From: Sphingobacterium deserti
Lineage (GTDB): Bacteria > Bacteroidota > Bacteroidia > Sphingobacteriales > Sphingobacteriaceae
Length of the DNA: 64,000 nucleotides
Assembly (NCBI RefSeq): GCF_000757725.1
Contig: NZ_JJMU01000021.1
Location: 124,001 to 188,000 of the forward strand
Direction of reading: 5' to 3'
Under the pieces are notes generated by a model that ran no database searches, had not been told where the DNA came from, and saw nothing but the letters and a program-made list of their open reading frames with translations. The position numbers and the translations under genes are program-made. Positions 8,437 to 16,332 of the stretch are shown here, piece by piece. How positions within the stretch are numbered: the first letter of the stretch is position 1; every line of letters starts with the position of its first letter.

Positions 8437-9908
8437 TGGCAAACCCCATCGTCCATATCGCCAATTTGAATCTGCAATATGCCGGAACAACCGTGCTGTG
8501 CGATCTTAACTGGCGTATATATCCGGGTGAGCATTGGATTATCGGCGGCAAAAGTGGCAGCGGCAAATCTTCATTGGCCAAAGCGATGGTGAAGCAGGAG
8601 AAAGCGTCAGGGGAAATTATCTTCCGCTTTGATCAAAGTAATCCCATGCTCGCACAAGCATACTATGTTGCGAACTGGTATCAATTTGCAAACCTCGAGG
8701 GCGATCGAAATTTTTACTACCAGCAACGCTACAATAAGCAGCAACGAAACGATACATTGACCGTTTACGCCGACTTGATCCACTTCGGCAAAAAACAACA
8801 GCTAGACTTCCGAGATGCAGAACCCATTCTAGAAGCATTGGGGTTTGGAAATTGCCGTGAGACGCAACTTATTGAGCTTTCCAGTGGCGAACACAAGAAG
8901 CTGCAACTGGTGCAAGCTCTGTGGCTACGGCCCCAGCTGCTTATCTTGGACGAGCCTTATACCGGTCTAGACAAACGCTCCCGTGAAAATTTTAATAGCC
9001 TATTGGATGATATGGCCAATGCAGGAACCACACTTGTCCTCATTAGCAACGACCGTAACATTCCCGATGCTATAAACCGTTTTGCACATATCGAAAACGG
9101 GCAGCTTCATGCCGTATCACACTTGGACGAAATTAAACAAGATGAGCAAAGGCAACGAAAACCCTTCCCCTACTTTCTGCAGCAAGCGCCGCTCGTGGAT
9201 CATGATACCATGGTTGAACTGCGTAACGTATCGGTTCGCTATGGTGAAAAAGAAGTCCTAAAGAACATTAGTTGGCAGGTAAAAGCCGGTGAAAAGTGGC
9301 TGCTGCAAGGACCAAATGGTTCTGGCAAATCCACTTTGCTTAGTTTGTTAAATGGAGATCATCCACAGGCATACGCCACCGATATCTTCCTATTTGGTAA
9401 AAAGCGAGGCTCGGGAGAAAGCATCTGGGACATCAAACAAAAAATAGGCATTATCTCGCCGGAACTGCATTGGTATTTTGACAAAAATGCAACGGTATGG
9501 CATGCCATAGCATCCGGCTTTTATGACAGCGTCGGATGGTTTATACAAGTTAAGTACGAGGAGAAGAAACAGATAGAACAGCTATTGGATTTTTTCGATC
9601 TGCTACAGGATAAAGATAAGCTATTACACACCTTGCCGTTAGGAAAACAGCGTTTGGCTCTTCTAGCGCGAACGATTATAAAAAACCCACAGCTTTTGAT
9701 TTTGGATGAGCCCTGCCAAGGTTTAGACAGGTCGCAAACCGCACATTTCAACGCGGTGTTGGACGAGCTCAGCGGCTATGGGAAAACGCTAATCTATGTT
9801 GGACATTATGAGTCGCAGCTTCCTGCCTGCCTGGATAATAGATTGGTACTGGAAAAAGGCGAAGTGGTAATTTCCGAACGACGGGAGAAAAACAGCATAG
9901 CAGGTTAA
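8436..9908 (+). CDS. ModF-like double ABC ATP-binding protein
   Basis: A 490-residue protein with two ABC ATPase cassettes and no membrane segments. Cassette 1: Walker A GGKSGSGKSS (about 37-46), signature LSSGEHKKL, Walker B LLILDEPYTGLD. Cassette 2: Walker A GPNGSGKST (about 292-300), a degenerate signature LPLGKQRLALLAR, Walker B LLILDEPCQGLD. This arrangement and the LDEPxxGLD spacing resemble ModF/PhrA proteins, whose role is poorly understood. No permease or binding protein is nearby, so a transporter role is not supported here. It overlaps leuD by one base and is followed by leuB, so it is expressed with leucine synthesis. Confidence 0.85.
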   Translation: MANPIVHIANLNLQYAGTTVLCDLNWRIYPGEHWIIGGKSGSGKSSLAKAMVKQEKASGEIIFRFDQSNPMLAQAYYVANWYQFANLEGDRNFYYQQRYNKQQRNDTLTVYADLIHFGKKQQLDFRDAEPILEALGFGNCRETQLIELSSGEHKKLQLVQALWLRPQLLILDEPYTGLDKRSRENFNSLLDDMANAGTTLVLISNDRNIPDAINRFAHIENGQLHAVSHLDEIKQDEQRQRKPFPYFLQQAPLVDHDTMVELRNVSVRYGEKEVLKNISWQVKAGEKWLLQGPNGSGKSTLLSLLNGDHPQAYATDIFLFGKKRGSGESIWDIKQKIGIISPELHWYFDKNATVWHAIASGFYDSVGWFIQVKYEEKKQIEQLLDFFDLLQDKDKLLHTLPLGKQRLALLARTIIKNPQLLILDEPCQGLDRSQTAHFNAVLDELSGYGKTLIYVGHYESQLPACLDNRLVLEKGEVVISERREKNSIAG

Positions 9909-9971
9909 TTACTGGCGCTGAAAGCACTGCGATTAGTTTAAGAATTAGAAAACGAAGTAAATATAATAGGT

Positions 9972-10021
9972 AAAGTAAAAGAGCAGGTTATATCCTGCAA
10001 ACGCCACGGCGGTTTTACTTT
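9972..10021 (+). other. Structured element before leuB
   Basis: AAAGTAAAA (9972-9980) pairs perfectly with TTTTACTTT (10013-10021). Inside are GCAGG/CCTGC (9983-9987/9994-9998, loop TTATAT) and the self-complementary CGCCACGGCG. The fold would sit 14 bases before the leuB ATG. It could be a leader structure, an attenuator-like element or an mRNA processing site in the ABC-leuB gap. Confidence 0.4.
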
Positions 10022-10034
10022 TCAAGTAAACAAG

Positions 10035-11111
10035 ATGAAGAAAAACATTTTAATTATACCGGGCGATGGCATCGGACAGGAAGTCACCACATGGGGCAAG
10101 CAGGTTTTAGAGACGGTAGCACAGGCGTATGGCCATGAATTTAGCTTTGATGAGGCGATCATGGGACACACCGCGATTGAGGCTACTGGGAATCCATTGC
10201 CTGATGAAACCCTAGAAAAAGCAAAAGCTTCGGATGCCATTCTTTTCGGTGCGATTGGCCACGCGAAATACGACAATGATCCATCTGCAAAGGTACGCCC
10301 CGAGCAAGGTTTATTAAAAATACGTAAAGAGTTGGGTTTATATGCAAATTTAAGACCTATCCTTCTTTTCGACGAGCTTTTGGATGCATCCAGCTTAAAA
10401 CCAGAGGTGCTACGTGGAACAGATATTTTATTCTTCAGGGAACTAACAGGTGATGTATATTTCGGCGAGAAAAACCGGAATGAAGACAATACGTTTGCTT
10501 CCGACTTGATGAACTATCACCGCTACGAGGTAGAGCGCATTACGCGTAAAGCGTATGATGCTGCGCGCACACGTAATAAGCGGCTGTGCTCGGTAGACAA
10601 AGCAAACGTACTAGAAACATCAAGACTATGGCGCGAAGTTGTGCAAGAGATCGCAAAAGAATACCCAGATGTAGAAACCGAGCACATGTTTATCGACAAT
10701 GCAGCGATGCAATTGGTGAAGAACCCTAAAAAGTTTGATGTTGTCCTTACCGCCAATCTTTTCGGTGATATCCTTACTGATGAGGCTTCGCAAATTGCCG
10801 GATCAATGGGTATGCTCGCTTCGGCGTCTATAGGTGATGGCACAGGATTTTTTGAGCCTATTCACGGTTCTGCGCATGATATTGCCGGACAGAATAAAGC
10901 AAATCCATTAGCCTCTATCTTATCTGTAGCGTTAATGCTGGATATCGCATTCGGATTACAGGATGAAGCAAAAGCTGTAACGAATGCCGTAGCCGAAACA
11001 TTGAAAGCCGGCTGGAGAACAGGCGACATTGCAAATGCCGAAACAGCAGCAGATAAGATCTTAGGGACAAATGAGATGGGTGCGAAAGTGCTGTCTTTTT
11101 TTAAAAAATAA
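10035..11111 (+). CDS. leuB: 3-isopropylmalate dehydrogenase
   Basis: NAD-dependent oxidative decarboxylation of 3-isopropylmalate to 2-oxoisocaproate in leucine synthesis. The 358-residue protein is full length: IIPGDGIGQEV at the N-terminus, the substrate-binding arginines in the RPEQGLLKIRKELGLYANLR region (split by normal family spacing), FLRELTGDVYFG-like FFRELTGDVYFG, the metal-binding NLFGDILTDEASQIAGS, and the NAD-binding GDGTGFFEPIHGSAHDIAG. It is preceded by a structured 125-bp gap and followed by 235 bp of A/T-rich repeats before leuA. Confidence 0.95.
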   Translation: MKKNILIIPGDGIGQEVTTWGKQVLETVAQAYGHEFSFDEAIMGHTAIEATGNPLPDETLEKAKASDAILFGAIGHAKYDNDPSAKVRPEQGLLKIRKELGLYANLRPILLFDELLDASSLKPEVLRGTDILFFRELTGDVYFGEKNRNEDNTFASDLMNYHRYEVERITRKAYDAARTRNKRLCSVDKANVLETSRLWREVVQEIAKEYPDVETEHMFIDNAAMQLVKNPKKFDVVLTANLFGDILTDEASQIAGSMGMLASASIGDGTGFFEPIHGSAHDIAGQNKANPLASILSVALMLDIAFGLQDEAKAVTNAVAETLKAGWRTGDIANAETAADKILGTNEMGAKVLSFFKK

Positions 11112-11346
11112 TACGATAAAAACTATGTAAGTCATATTCAACAATTGATTTGTTACTTTAATGAGATTTTAACTTGTCAATTTTAACTTTCGACATAATA
11201 ATTTTGAATTTTAACTTTTGACTTGTTACTTTTAACTTATCACTTTTGACTTATCACTTTTAAATTTTAAATTTTGACTTGTCACTTCTAACTTATCACT
11301 TTTGACTTTTTAATTTTTAATTTTAACTTTTTAATTTTTAACAGTT
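11112..11346 (+). repeat. Array of degenerate ACTTTTGACTT-type words before leuA
   Basis: The 235-bp leuB-leuA gap from about 11165 on is almost wholly made of imperfect repeats of 8-11 bases: AACTTTTGACTT, ACTTGTTACTTTT, AACTTATCACTTTTG, ACTTATCACTTTTAAATTTT, TTTTTAATTTTTAATTTT. It is very poor in G and ends directly at the leuA ATG. The transcript here would be almost unstructured and U-rich. No ORF or terminator seen. Confidence 0.75.
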
Positions 11347-12504
11347 ATGCTACACGATCCGAATCACTTATATATTTTCGACACCACGCTTCGTGATGGC
11401 GAACAAGTACCAGGATGTCAGTTAACCACACCGGAAAAAATCGAGATAGCGAAAGATCTGGAATCACTTGGTGTAGATATTATTGAAGCCGGGTTTCCGG
11501 TGTCCAGCCCTGGCGACTTTCAATCTGTTGTCGAACTTTCAAAGGCTGTAGAAAATGTAATCATCTGCGCACTTACCCGTGCGCATAAAAACGATATTGA
11601 TGTTGCCGCTGATGCGCTGAAGTTTGCAAAACGTCCGCGTATACACACCGGGATTGGCGCATCAGACATGCACATCAAATATAAATTCAACTCCACTCGT
11701 GAGGAAATCCTAGAACGCGCAGTTGCGGCCGTCAAACATGCGAAATCGTATGTAGAAGATATAGAGTTCTACGCGGAAGACGCGGGCCGGGCTGATTTAG
11801 CCTACCTTGCACAGATGGTCGAAGCCGTAATTGCTGCAGGTGCTACTGTAGTCAATATTCCAGACACAAATGGTTATTGCATGCCTGACCAATATGGCGC
11901 GAAGATCGCCTATCTTAAGGAACATGTCCGCAATATCGATCAAGCTATTATTTCAGCACATTGCCATAACGACTTGGGCTTGGCAACAGCCAACTCCATA
12001 GCTGCTGTTCAAAATGGTGCGCGCCAAGTAGAGTGTACGATCAACGGGATTGGCGAACGCGCGGGCAACACATCGTTGGAAGAAGTGGCTATGATCCTAA
12101 AAGTCCATCAGCAACAGTTCCCAGGGCTCTCATCCAACATCAACAGCAAACTGTTTACGACTATCTCGCAAAAAGTAAGCTCCATGATGCGTATGCCAGT
12201 ACAACCGAACAAAGCCATCGTTGGAAAAAATGCCTTTGCACACAGCTCCGGAATTCACCAAGACGGGTTCTTAAAGCACCGGGAAAACTACGAAATTATT
12301 CGTCCAGAGGATGTAGGCTTGGACGAAGCCGGTATTATTTTAACTGCCCGCTCCGGACGCCATGCCTTGAAACACCATTTAGAGCGACTAGGGTATCAAG
12401 TCGATAAAGACGAGCTTGCAGCGATCTATGAAAAGTTTTTGGTCATTGCCGATGCTAAAAAAGATCTATGTGATGAGGATTTAAATGCATTAATGCAGTC
12501 GTAA
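11347..12504 (+). CDS. leuA: 2-isopropylmalate synthase, short form without regulatory domain
   Basis: Condenses acetyl-CoA with 2-oxoisovalerate, the committed step to leucine. The TIM-barrel HMGL-like domain begins with [16 protein letters not shown] (about 10-25), and the metal-binding [13 protein letters not shown] is at about 202-214, followed by [13 protein letters not shown]. The protein is only 385 residues and ends soon after the subdomain containing [12 protein letters not shown]; the C-terminal leucine-binding regulatory domain of about 120 residues in long LeuA proteins is absent. Homocitrate or citramalate synthase are related alternatives, but the position in a leuC-leuD-leuB operon favours LeuA. 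Confidence 0.9.
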   Translation: MLHDPNHLYIFDTTLRDGEQVPGCQLTTPEKIEIAKDLESLGVDIIEAGFPVSSPGDFQSVVELSKAVENVIICALTRAHKNDIDVAADALKFAKRPRIHTGIGASDMHIKYKFNSTREEILERAVAAVKHAKSYVEDIEFYAEDAGRADLAYLAQMVEAVIAAGATVVNIPDTNGYCMPDQYGAKIAYLKEHVRNIDQAIISAHCHNDLGLATANSIAAVQNGARQVECTINGIGERAGNTSLEEVAMILKVHQQQFPGLSSNINSKLFTTISQKVSSMMRMPVQPNKAIVGKNAFAHSSGIHQDGFLKHRENYEIIRPEDVGLDEAGIILTARSGRHALKHHLERLGYQVDKDELAAIYEKFLVIADAKKDLCDEDLNALMQS

Positions 12505-12550
12505 ACGAAAATTATATAAGCTGTCTAAAAAGTGATTAATTTTCGTTCAA

Positions 12551-12627
12551 GGTGAGAAGAGGGGACGACGAAGCAATCTTACAAAATCAAAATGCAGATT
12601 GCCTCGTCATACTTCCTCGCAATGACG
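12551..12627. repeat. Palindromic repeat, copy B (leuA-ilvA junction)
   Basis: GACGAAGCAATCT (12567-12579) and AGATTGCCTCGTC (12596-12608) enclose a 16-base loop; the right outer arm CCTCGCAATGACG is intact at 12615-12627 while the left outer arm is degraded (GGTGAGAAGAGG). The orientation is opposite to copy A at 6127-6213. The rest of the 285-bp gap contains A/T-rich words (12745-12789) leading into ilvA. Confidence 0.82.
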
Positions 12628-12789
12628 AATTTTGACGTTCATGGATTAGCTTTTTTGGACAAGCCCTTATAATGTCATATGAAGTAAAAGCGCTAAAACA
12701 ATATCGGTAAGGGTTTCCTAATCAGTAAATGTTTCTGAATTCTCTCTTATCCTTTTTGAATTTTTACTCTTTACTTTTTAATTTTTAAA

Positions 12790-14037
12790 ATGGACCTTTC
12801 AACCCTAACTATAGACTCGCAACAGGCTGCGGAACGCATCAAAGAGGTGGTCTATCGCACACCATTACAATATAACCTACATCTATCTGAAAAATACGAT
12901 GCAGATATCTACTTAAAGCGTGAAGACCTACAAGTCGTGCGATCGTATAAATTACGAGGTGCCTATAACAAAATTGTGAGTCTTTCCGAAGAAGAGCGAA
13001 GCAAAGGTGTTACCTGTGCCAGCGCGGGCAATCATGCGCAGGGTGTAGCGCTTTCCTGCAAAAAACTGAACATCAAAGGGGTAATTTTTATGCCGGGCCC
13101 TACGCCACGTCAAAAAATCACGCAGACAGAAATGTGGGGAAATGGCAACATTGAAATTGTGCTGACAGGTGATACCTTTGATGATTGTCAAAAGGCAGCA
13201 TTGGATTATAGCCAAGAGCACGGCATGACTTTCATTCCCCCTTTTGATGATATAAAGGTTATTGAAGGACAGGGAACGGTTGCCGTAGAAATTTTGGAAG
13301 ACCTACCTGATCTGGATGCTATTTTTCTTCCGATAGGCGGTGGTGGCCTCTCATCCGGCGTAAGCTATCATATGAAGAAATTTGCTCCGCAAGTAAAGTT
13401 ATATGGCGTTGAACCTGAAGGAGCGCCATCCATGCTGGCCGCTTTAAAAAATGGTGGTCCTATTGAGCTGGAGCAGATCAACAAATTTGTGGATGGCGCC
13501 GCTGTCAAAAAAATCGGCGCGCTGACTTACGCAATCAGTAGCGAGCTATTGGATAGTGTCAAACCTATTCCAGAAGGGAAAATTTGCACCACCATTCTGC
13601 AACTTTATAATAAAGATGCAATAGTAGCTGAACCCGCCGGTGCCCTGTCTATCGCCGCTTTGGAATTTCATAAGGAAGAGATCAAGGGAAAAAAAGTCGT
13701 GTGTGTCGTTTCAGGCGGAAATAATGATATTGACCGGATGAGTGAGATCAAAGAGATGTCATTGCTTTATGAAGGGTTTAAGCATTATTTTATTGTACGC
13801 TTCCCGCAGCGTCCCGGTGCCCTGCGACTGCTCGTTACGGAAGTACTCGGCCCTAAAGATGATATCACGCGATTCGAATATATCAAAAAGACAGAACGTG
13901 AGCGAGGCCCGGCCTTGATCGGCATCGAGCTTAATGATCCGAAAGATTATACCAGTTTCATCGAGCGAATGAAAGCCTATAAATTTGATTTTATCGAAAT
14001 CAATAAGGATCAGACACTCTTTGAGTATTTGGTTTAG
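12790..14037 (+). CDS. ilvA: Threonine dehydratase (biosynthetic)
   Basis: PLP enzyme that deaminates threonine to 2-oxobutyrate, the entry to isoleucine. The 415 residues comprise a fold-type II catalytic domain with the PLP lysine in VRSYKLRGAYNKI (about 57), the cofactor-phosphate loop PIGGGGLSSG (about 183-192) and the SGGNNDIDR motif. A single ACT-like regulatory domain follows (HYFIVRFPQRPGALRLLV, about 330-347). This single-domain length fits the TIGR02079-type IlvA of Gram-positives and Bacteroidota rather than the 514-residue E. coli enzyme. It is the last gene of the operon, with a terminator 17 bp after the stop. Confidence 0.94.
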   Translation: MDLSTLTIDSQQAAERIKEVVYRTPLQYNLHLSEKYDADIYLKREDLQVVRSYKLRGAYNKIVSLSEEERSKGVTCASAGNHAQGVALSCKKLNIKGVIFMPGPTPRQKITQTEMWGNGNIEIVLTGDTFDDCQKAALDYSQEHGMTFIPPFDDIKVIEGQGTVAVEILEDLPDLDAIFLPIGGGGLSSGVSYHMKKFAPQVKLYGVEPEGAPSMLAALKNGGPIELEQINKFVDGAAVKKIGALTYAISSELLDSVKPIPEGKICTTILQLYNKDAIVAEPAGALSIAALEFHKEEIKGKKVVCVVSGGNNDIDRMSEIKEMSLLYEGFKHYFIVRFPQRPGALRLLVTEVLGPKDDITRFEYIKKTERERGPALIGIELNDPKDYTSFIERMKAYKFDFIEINKDQTLFEYLV

Positions 14038-14053
14038 GAACTCGCAAAAACAC

Positions 14054-14091
14054 ATGCCCCCGAAAAACTTAAATTTTCCGGGGGCATTTTA
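14054..14091. terminator. Terminator between ilvA and the S41 peptidase gene
   Basis: ATGCCCCCGAAAA (14054-14066) pairs with TTTTCCGGGGGCAT (14074-14087) with one bulge and a 7-base loop, followed by TTTATT. The A-run on the left side means that it can also act for the convergent gene that ends at 14121. Confidence 0.85.
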
Positions 14092-14120
14092 TTCGGAAGC
14101 TTTTATTCCGTCAAACCGCT

Positions 14121-15605
14121 CTACTCCTTTTCCTTTATTAGATTCTTTTCGACCGGTTTATTAATAACATTCAACTTTCTTCGCGTTATAGTTGTTGATG
14201 CCGCCCCTCTGGAAACCGACGACCTATTTAATGTAGACATACTTCCAACGCCGTTGGACAGTCCAATAGCGTGGGCAATCATGCCCTCGCGAGGATCTCC
14301 GAAGTTGCGAGCGAGATCATTGTAAACATTAGGTACATCGGCGTTAAGACCATCCCAATAATCGGTCTCTCCTCTACTGTTTAACGTCTTGAAAGATGCC
14401 GCCCAAAGGGTGGTTTCACCCCCCATTATTTCCTGCCCGAAAAAGCCAACAGGTTTACCAAATGTACGGTTGTCATCCGCAATCAGGACAACGTTCATAT
14501 GTGGCTTCAAGACATTGATCAAGAGCTCCGCTGCTGAAGCCGTCGTCTCTGTAACCAGAAAGTACACGGTTTGCAATTCCAGGTTATTCTTTCGAGCGAA
14601 ATTAACCGGTCTAAAATCATATCCATCCGCTGCCCTTACAGTATAGGGTTGTAAATTTGCGTTCACCTCATAGGTAAACATCCGCGCTCCATTACCAGTG
14701 GCAGATATAATTTTGTCGGCCAGATATTGTGCTGTGTTTACATAGCCTCCAGTATTATAGCGTATATCCACAATAAGATCTTTAATACCAGCTGTTTCGA
14801 AACGTTGAAAGATCCGCTGGAAATCCTGGTAATTTTGATTTGCCGATGTCACCTCTTCAAAAGAAGAAAAGGCCAAATAACCGATGTTTTTTGTACCACT
14901 ATAAACCGTATCAGCAAGGATAGGCTTGATCTCATAGGTTTCATTTGCCAAGTTGTAGTCATGTTCTTCCCCATTTAGCAGACGCATTCTCGCGCGCATG
15001 CTAGGTGCATTTAGCGCTGCATCAATTCTCCCAGGAAGTGCCCCCCGAACATAGCAAGGCCTATTCTCACCAGTACCCGGGCAGTCATAAGGTGCTGTCA
15101 TATTCTCATCGCCATTTAACGATAATAATATGGCTCCGCGTGTTATTCCAGCCCGCTGCGCAGGCGATCCCCCTTCTACTAAATACAGAACAGGCTCGGC
15201 TGTGGTCTCCGAAATTGTGCGCCAACCAACATACATGCCATAGCCATCATTCGTATCCATCCGCAGCCCAACGCTGCTGCTTAGCTGAGAGCCTTCCCCA
15301 CTTCCTTCCAAAAAAGAAAAGCGGTCTATACTTCCGTTATATCCTGCGTGAAAAGGCGTTAATCCCTTCAGCGCATTCAACAGATTATCGTTCGAAGTAT
15401 AACTAGCCGTGAATGTTCTAAGAACGCTATTGTCCGGCACATATTCCGTCCACAAAGACTGTAAATTATAGTAATAATAGATACTATCGCGTATCAGTTC
15501 CTCTTTGGTATCAACAGGTTCAGGGGTTGGCGGATCCAGATCCTTCTTACACCCCATCGCAAGTCCGATGCAAAGCATGAAGACAAAATATTTACCTATT
15601 TTCAT
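14121..15605 (-). CDS. S41-family (C-terminal processing type) peptidase lipoprotein
   Basis: A 494-residue exported protein. MKIGKYFVFMLCIGLAMGC is a lipoprotein signal with the lipobox cysteine at 19, then a Pro-rich linker. A helical cap region and a PDZ-like segment (PVLYLVEGGSPAQRAGIT, GAILLSLNG) precede the tail-specific protease fold: NIGYLAFSSF, LIVDIRYNTGGYV, and the catalytic Ser in TETTASAAELLIN with Lys nearby in RTFGKPVGF. These match the Ser/Lys dyad of S41 peptidases. It would sit in the outer membrane or periplasmic face and cleave unknown proteins. Convergent with ilvA across a terminator. Confidence 0.88.
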   Translation of the reverse strand: MKIGKYFVFMLCIGLAMGCKKDLDPPTPEPVDTKEELIRDSIYYYYNLQSLWTEYVPDNSVLRTFTASYTSNDNLLNALKGLTPFHAGYNGSIDRFSFLEGSGEGSQLSSSVGLRMDTNDGYGMYVGWRTISETTAEPVLYLVEGGSPAQRAGITRGAILLSLNGDENMTAPYDCPGTGENRPCYVRGALPGRIDAALNAPSMRARMRLLNGEEHDYNLANETYEIKPILADTVYSGTKNIGYLAFSSFEEVTSANQNYQDFQRIFQRFETAGIKDLIVDIRYNTGGYVNTAQYLADKIISATGNGARMFTYEVNANLQPYTVRAADGYDFRPVNFARKNNLELQTVYFLVTETTASAAELLINVLKPHMNVVLIADDNRTFGKPVGFFGQEIMGGETTLWAASFKTLNSRGETDYWDGLNADVPNVYNDLARNFGDPREGMIAHAIGLSNGVGSMSTLNRSSVSRGAASTTITRRKLNVINKPVEKNLIKEKE

Positions 15606-15662
15606 GTAGTCATTAAATTAGCCTATTTTATACGAATATACGACGAAATGTTGTCCGACAGA

Positions 15663-15691
15663 TTTGCACCATTAAATTTAACATAATTTAG
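15663..15691 (+). promoter_or_regulatory. Candidate Bacteroidota promoter for the DUF2911 gene
   Basis: TTTG (15663-15666), 17-base spacer, TAATTTAG (15684-15691), which is close to the TTTG...TAnnTTTG consensus of the Bacteroidota housekeeping sigma factor. The start codon is 70 bp downstream. Confidence 0.35.
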
Positions 15692-15760
15692 ACGCTTCTC
15701 ACTAAAAACAATAGAGCTACTGCGTTGTTTAAGAAACAGATAACAACAACATTCTTTGAT

Positions 15761-16282
15761 ATGAAAGCAGCAGCATTTTTAATTTTCCTGACGATGATAA
15801 GTTTCGTCACGTTTGGACAAACGGACAAGAGCAAAAGACCGAGCCCGCCAGACAGTGTAAAGGTAACAACCGCGGATGGCGTTACCATTGCTATTCACTA
15901 CAGCAAGCCTTCGCTAAAGGGACGGCAATTAGGAGTAGATATTGCCCCAGTTGGTAAAATTTGGCGTATGGGAGCTAACGAAGCTACGACTTTCGAAGTC
16001 AATAAAAATGTAACTATTGATGGAAAGGCGTTGCCTGCGGGAAAGTATAGCCTGTACAGTATTCCCGGCGAGCAGCAGTCGACCATTATCTTTAACAAAG
16101 TATGGAACCAATGGGGTACAAAGTATGATGAAGGCCAAGATGCATTACGTGTAGAGGTATCTAATACCTCCACAAGCACGAGCCAAGAACAATTTACAAT
16201 CATGGCCACCCCGGCGGGTATCGTAACATTTACTTGGGGAGAACATGCCATCCCATTTCAGGTGAAAGCAAGCAAAAAATAA
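15761..16282 (+). CDS. DUF2911-family exported protein
   Basis: A 173-residue protein with the signal peptide MKAAAFLIFLTMISFVTFGQ. The mature part carries the DUF2911 pattern: VTIAIHYSKPSLKGRQLG, GKIWRMGANEATTFEVNKN, ALPAGKYSLYSIPGEQ and a C-terminal beta-rich segment ending FTWGEHAIPFQVKAS. The family is frequent in Bacteroidota and has no assigned function. A longer frame begins at TTG 15725, but ATG 15761 starts exactly at the signal peptide. Single-gene unit closed by a terminator. Confidence 0.88.
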   Translation: MKAAAFLIFLTMISFVTFGQTDKSKRPSPPDSVKVTTADGVTIAIHYSKPSLKGRQLGVDIAPVGKIWRMGANEATTFEVNKNVTIDGKALPAGKYSLYSIPGEQQSTIIFNKVWNQWGTKYDEGQDALRVEVSNTSTSTSQEQFTIMATPAGIVTFTWGEHAIPFQVKASKK

Positions 16283-16289
16283 AATTAAA

Positions 16290-16326
16290 AAAACGGGCTC
16301 TGCTAGTCGCAAAGCCCGTTTTTCTT
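16290..16326. terminator. Bidirectional terminator
   Basis: AAAACGGGCT (16290-16299) and AGCCCGTTTT (16313-16322), 13-base loop, with T-runs on both strands. It separates the DUF2911 gene (+) from the S9 peptidase gene (-, ends at 16333). Confidence 0.85.
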
Positions 16327-16332
16327 TTCTGT

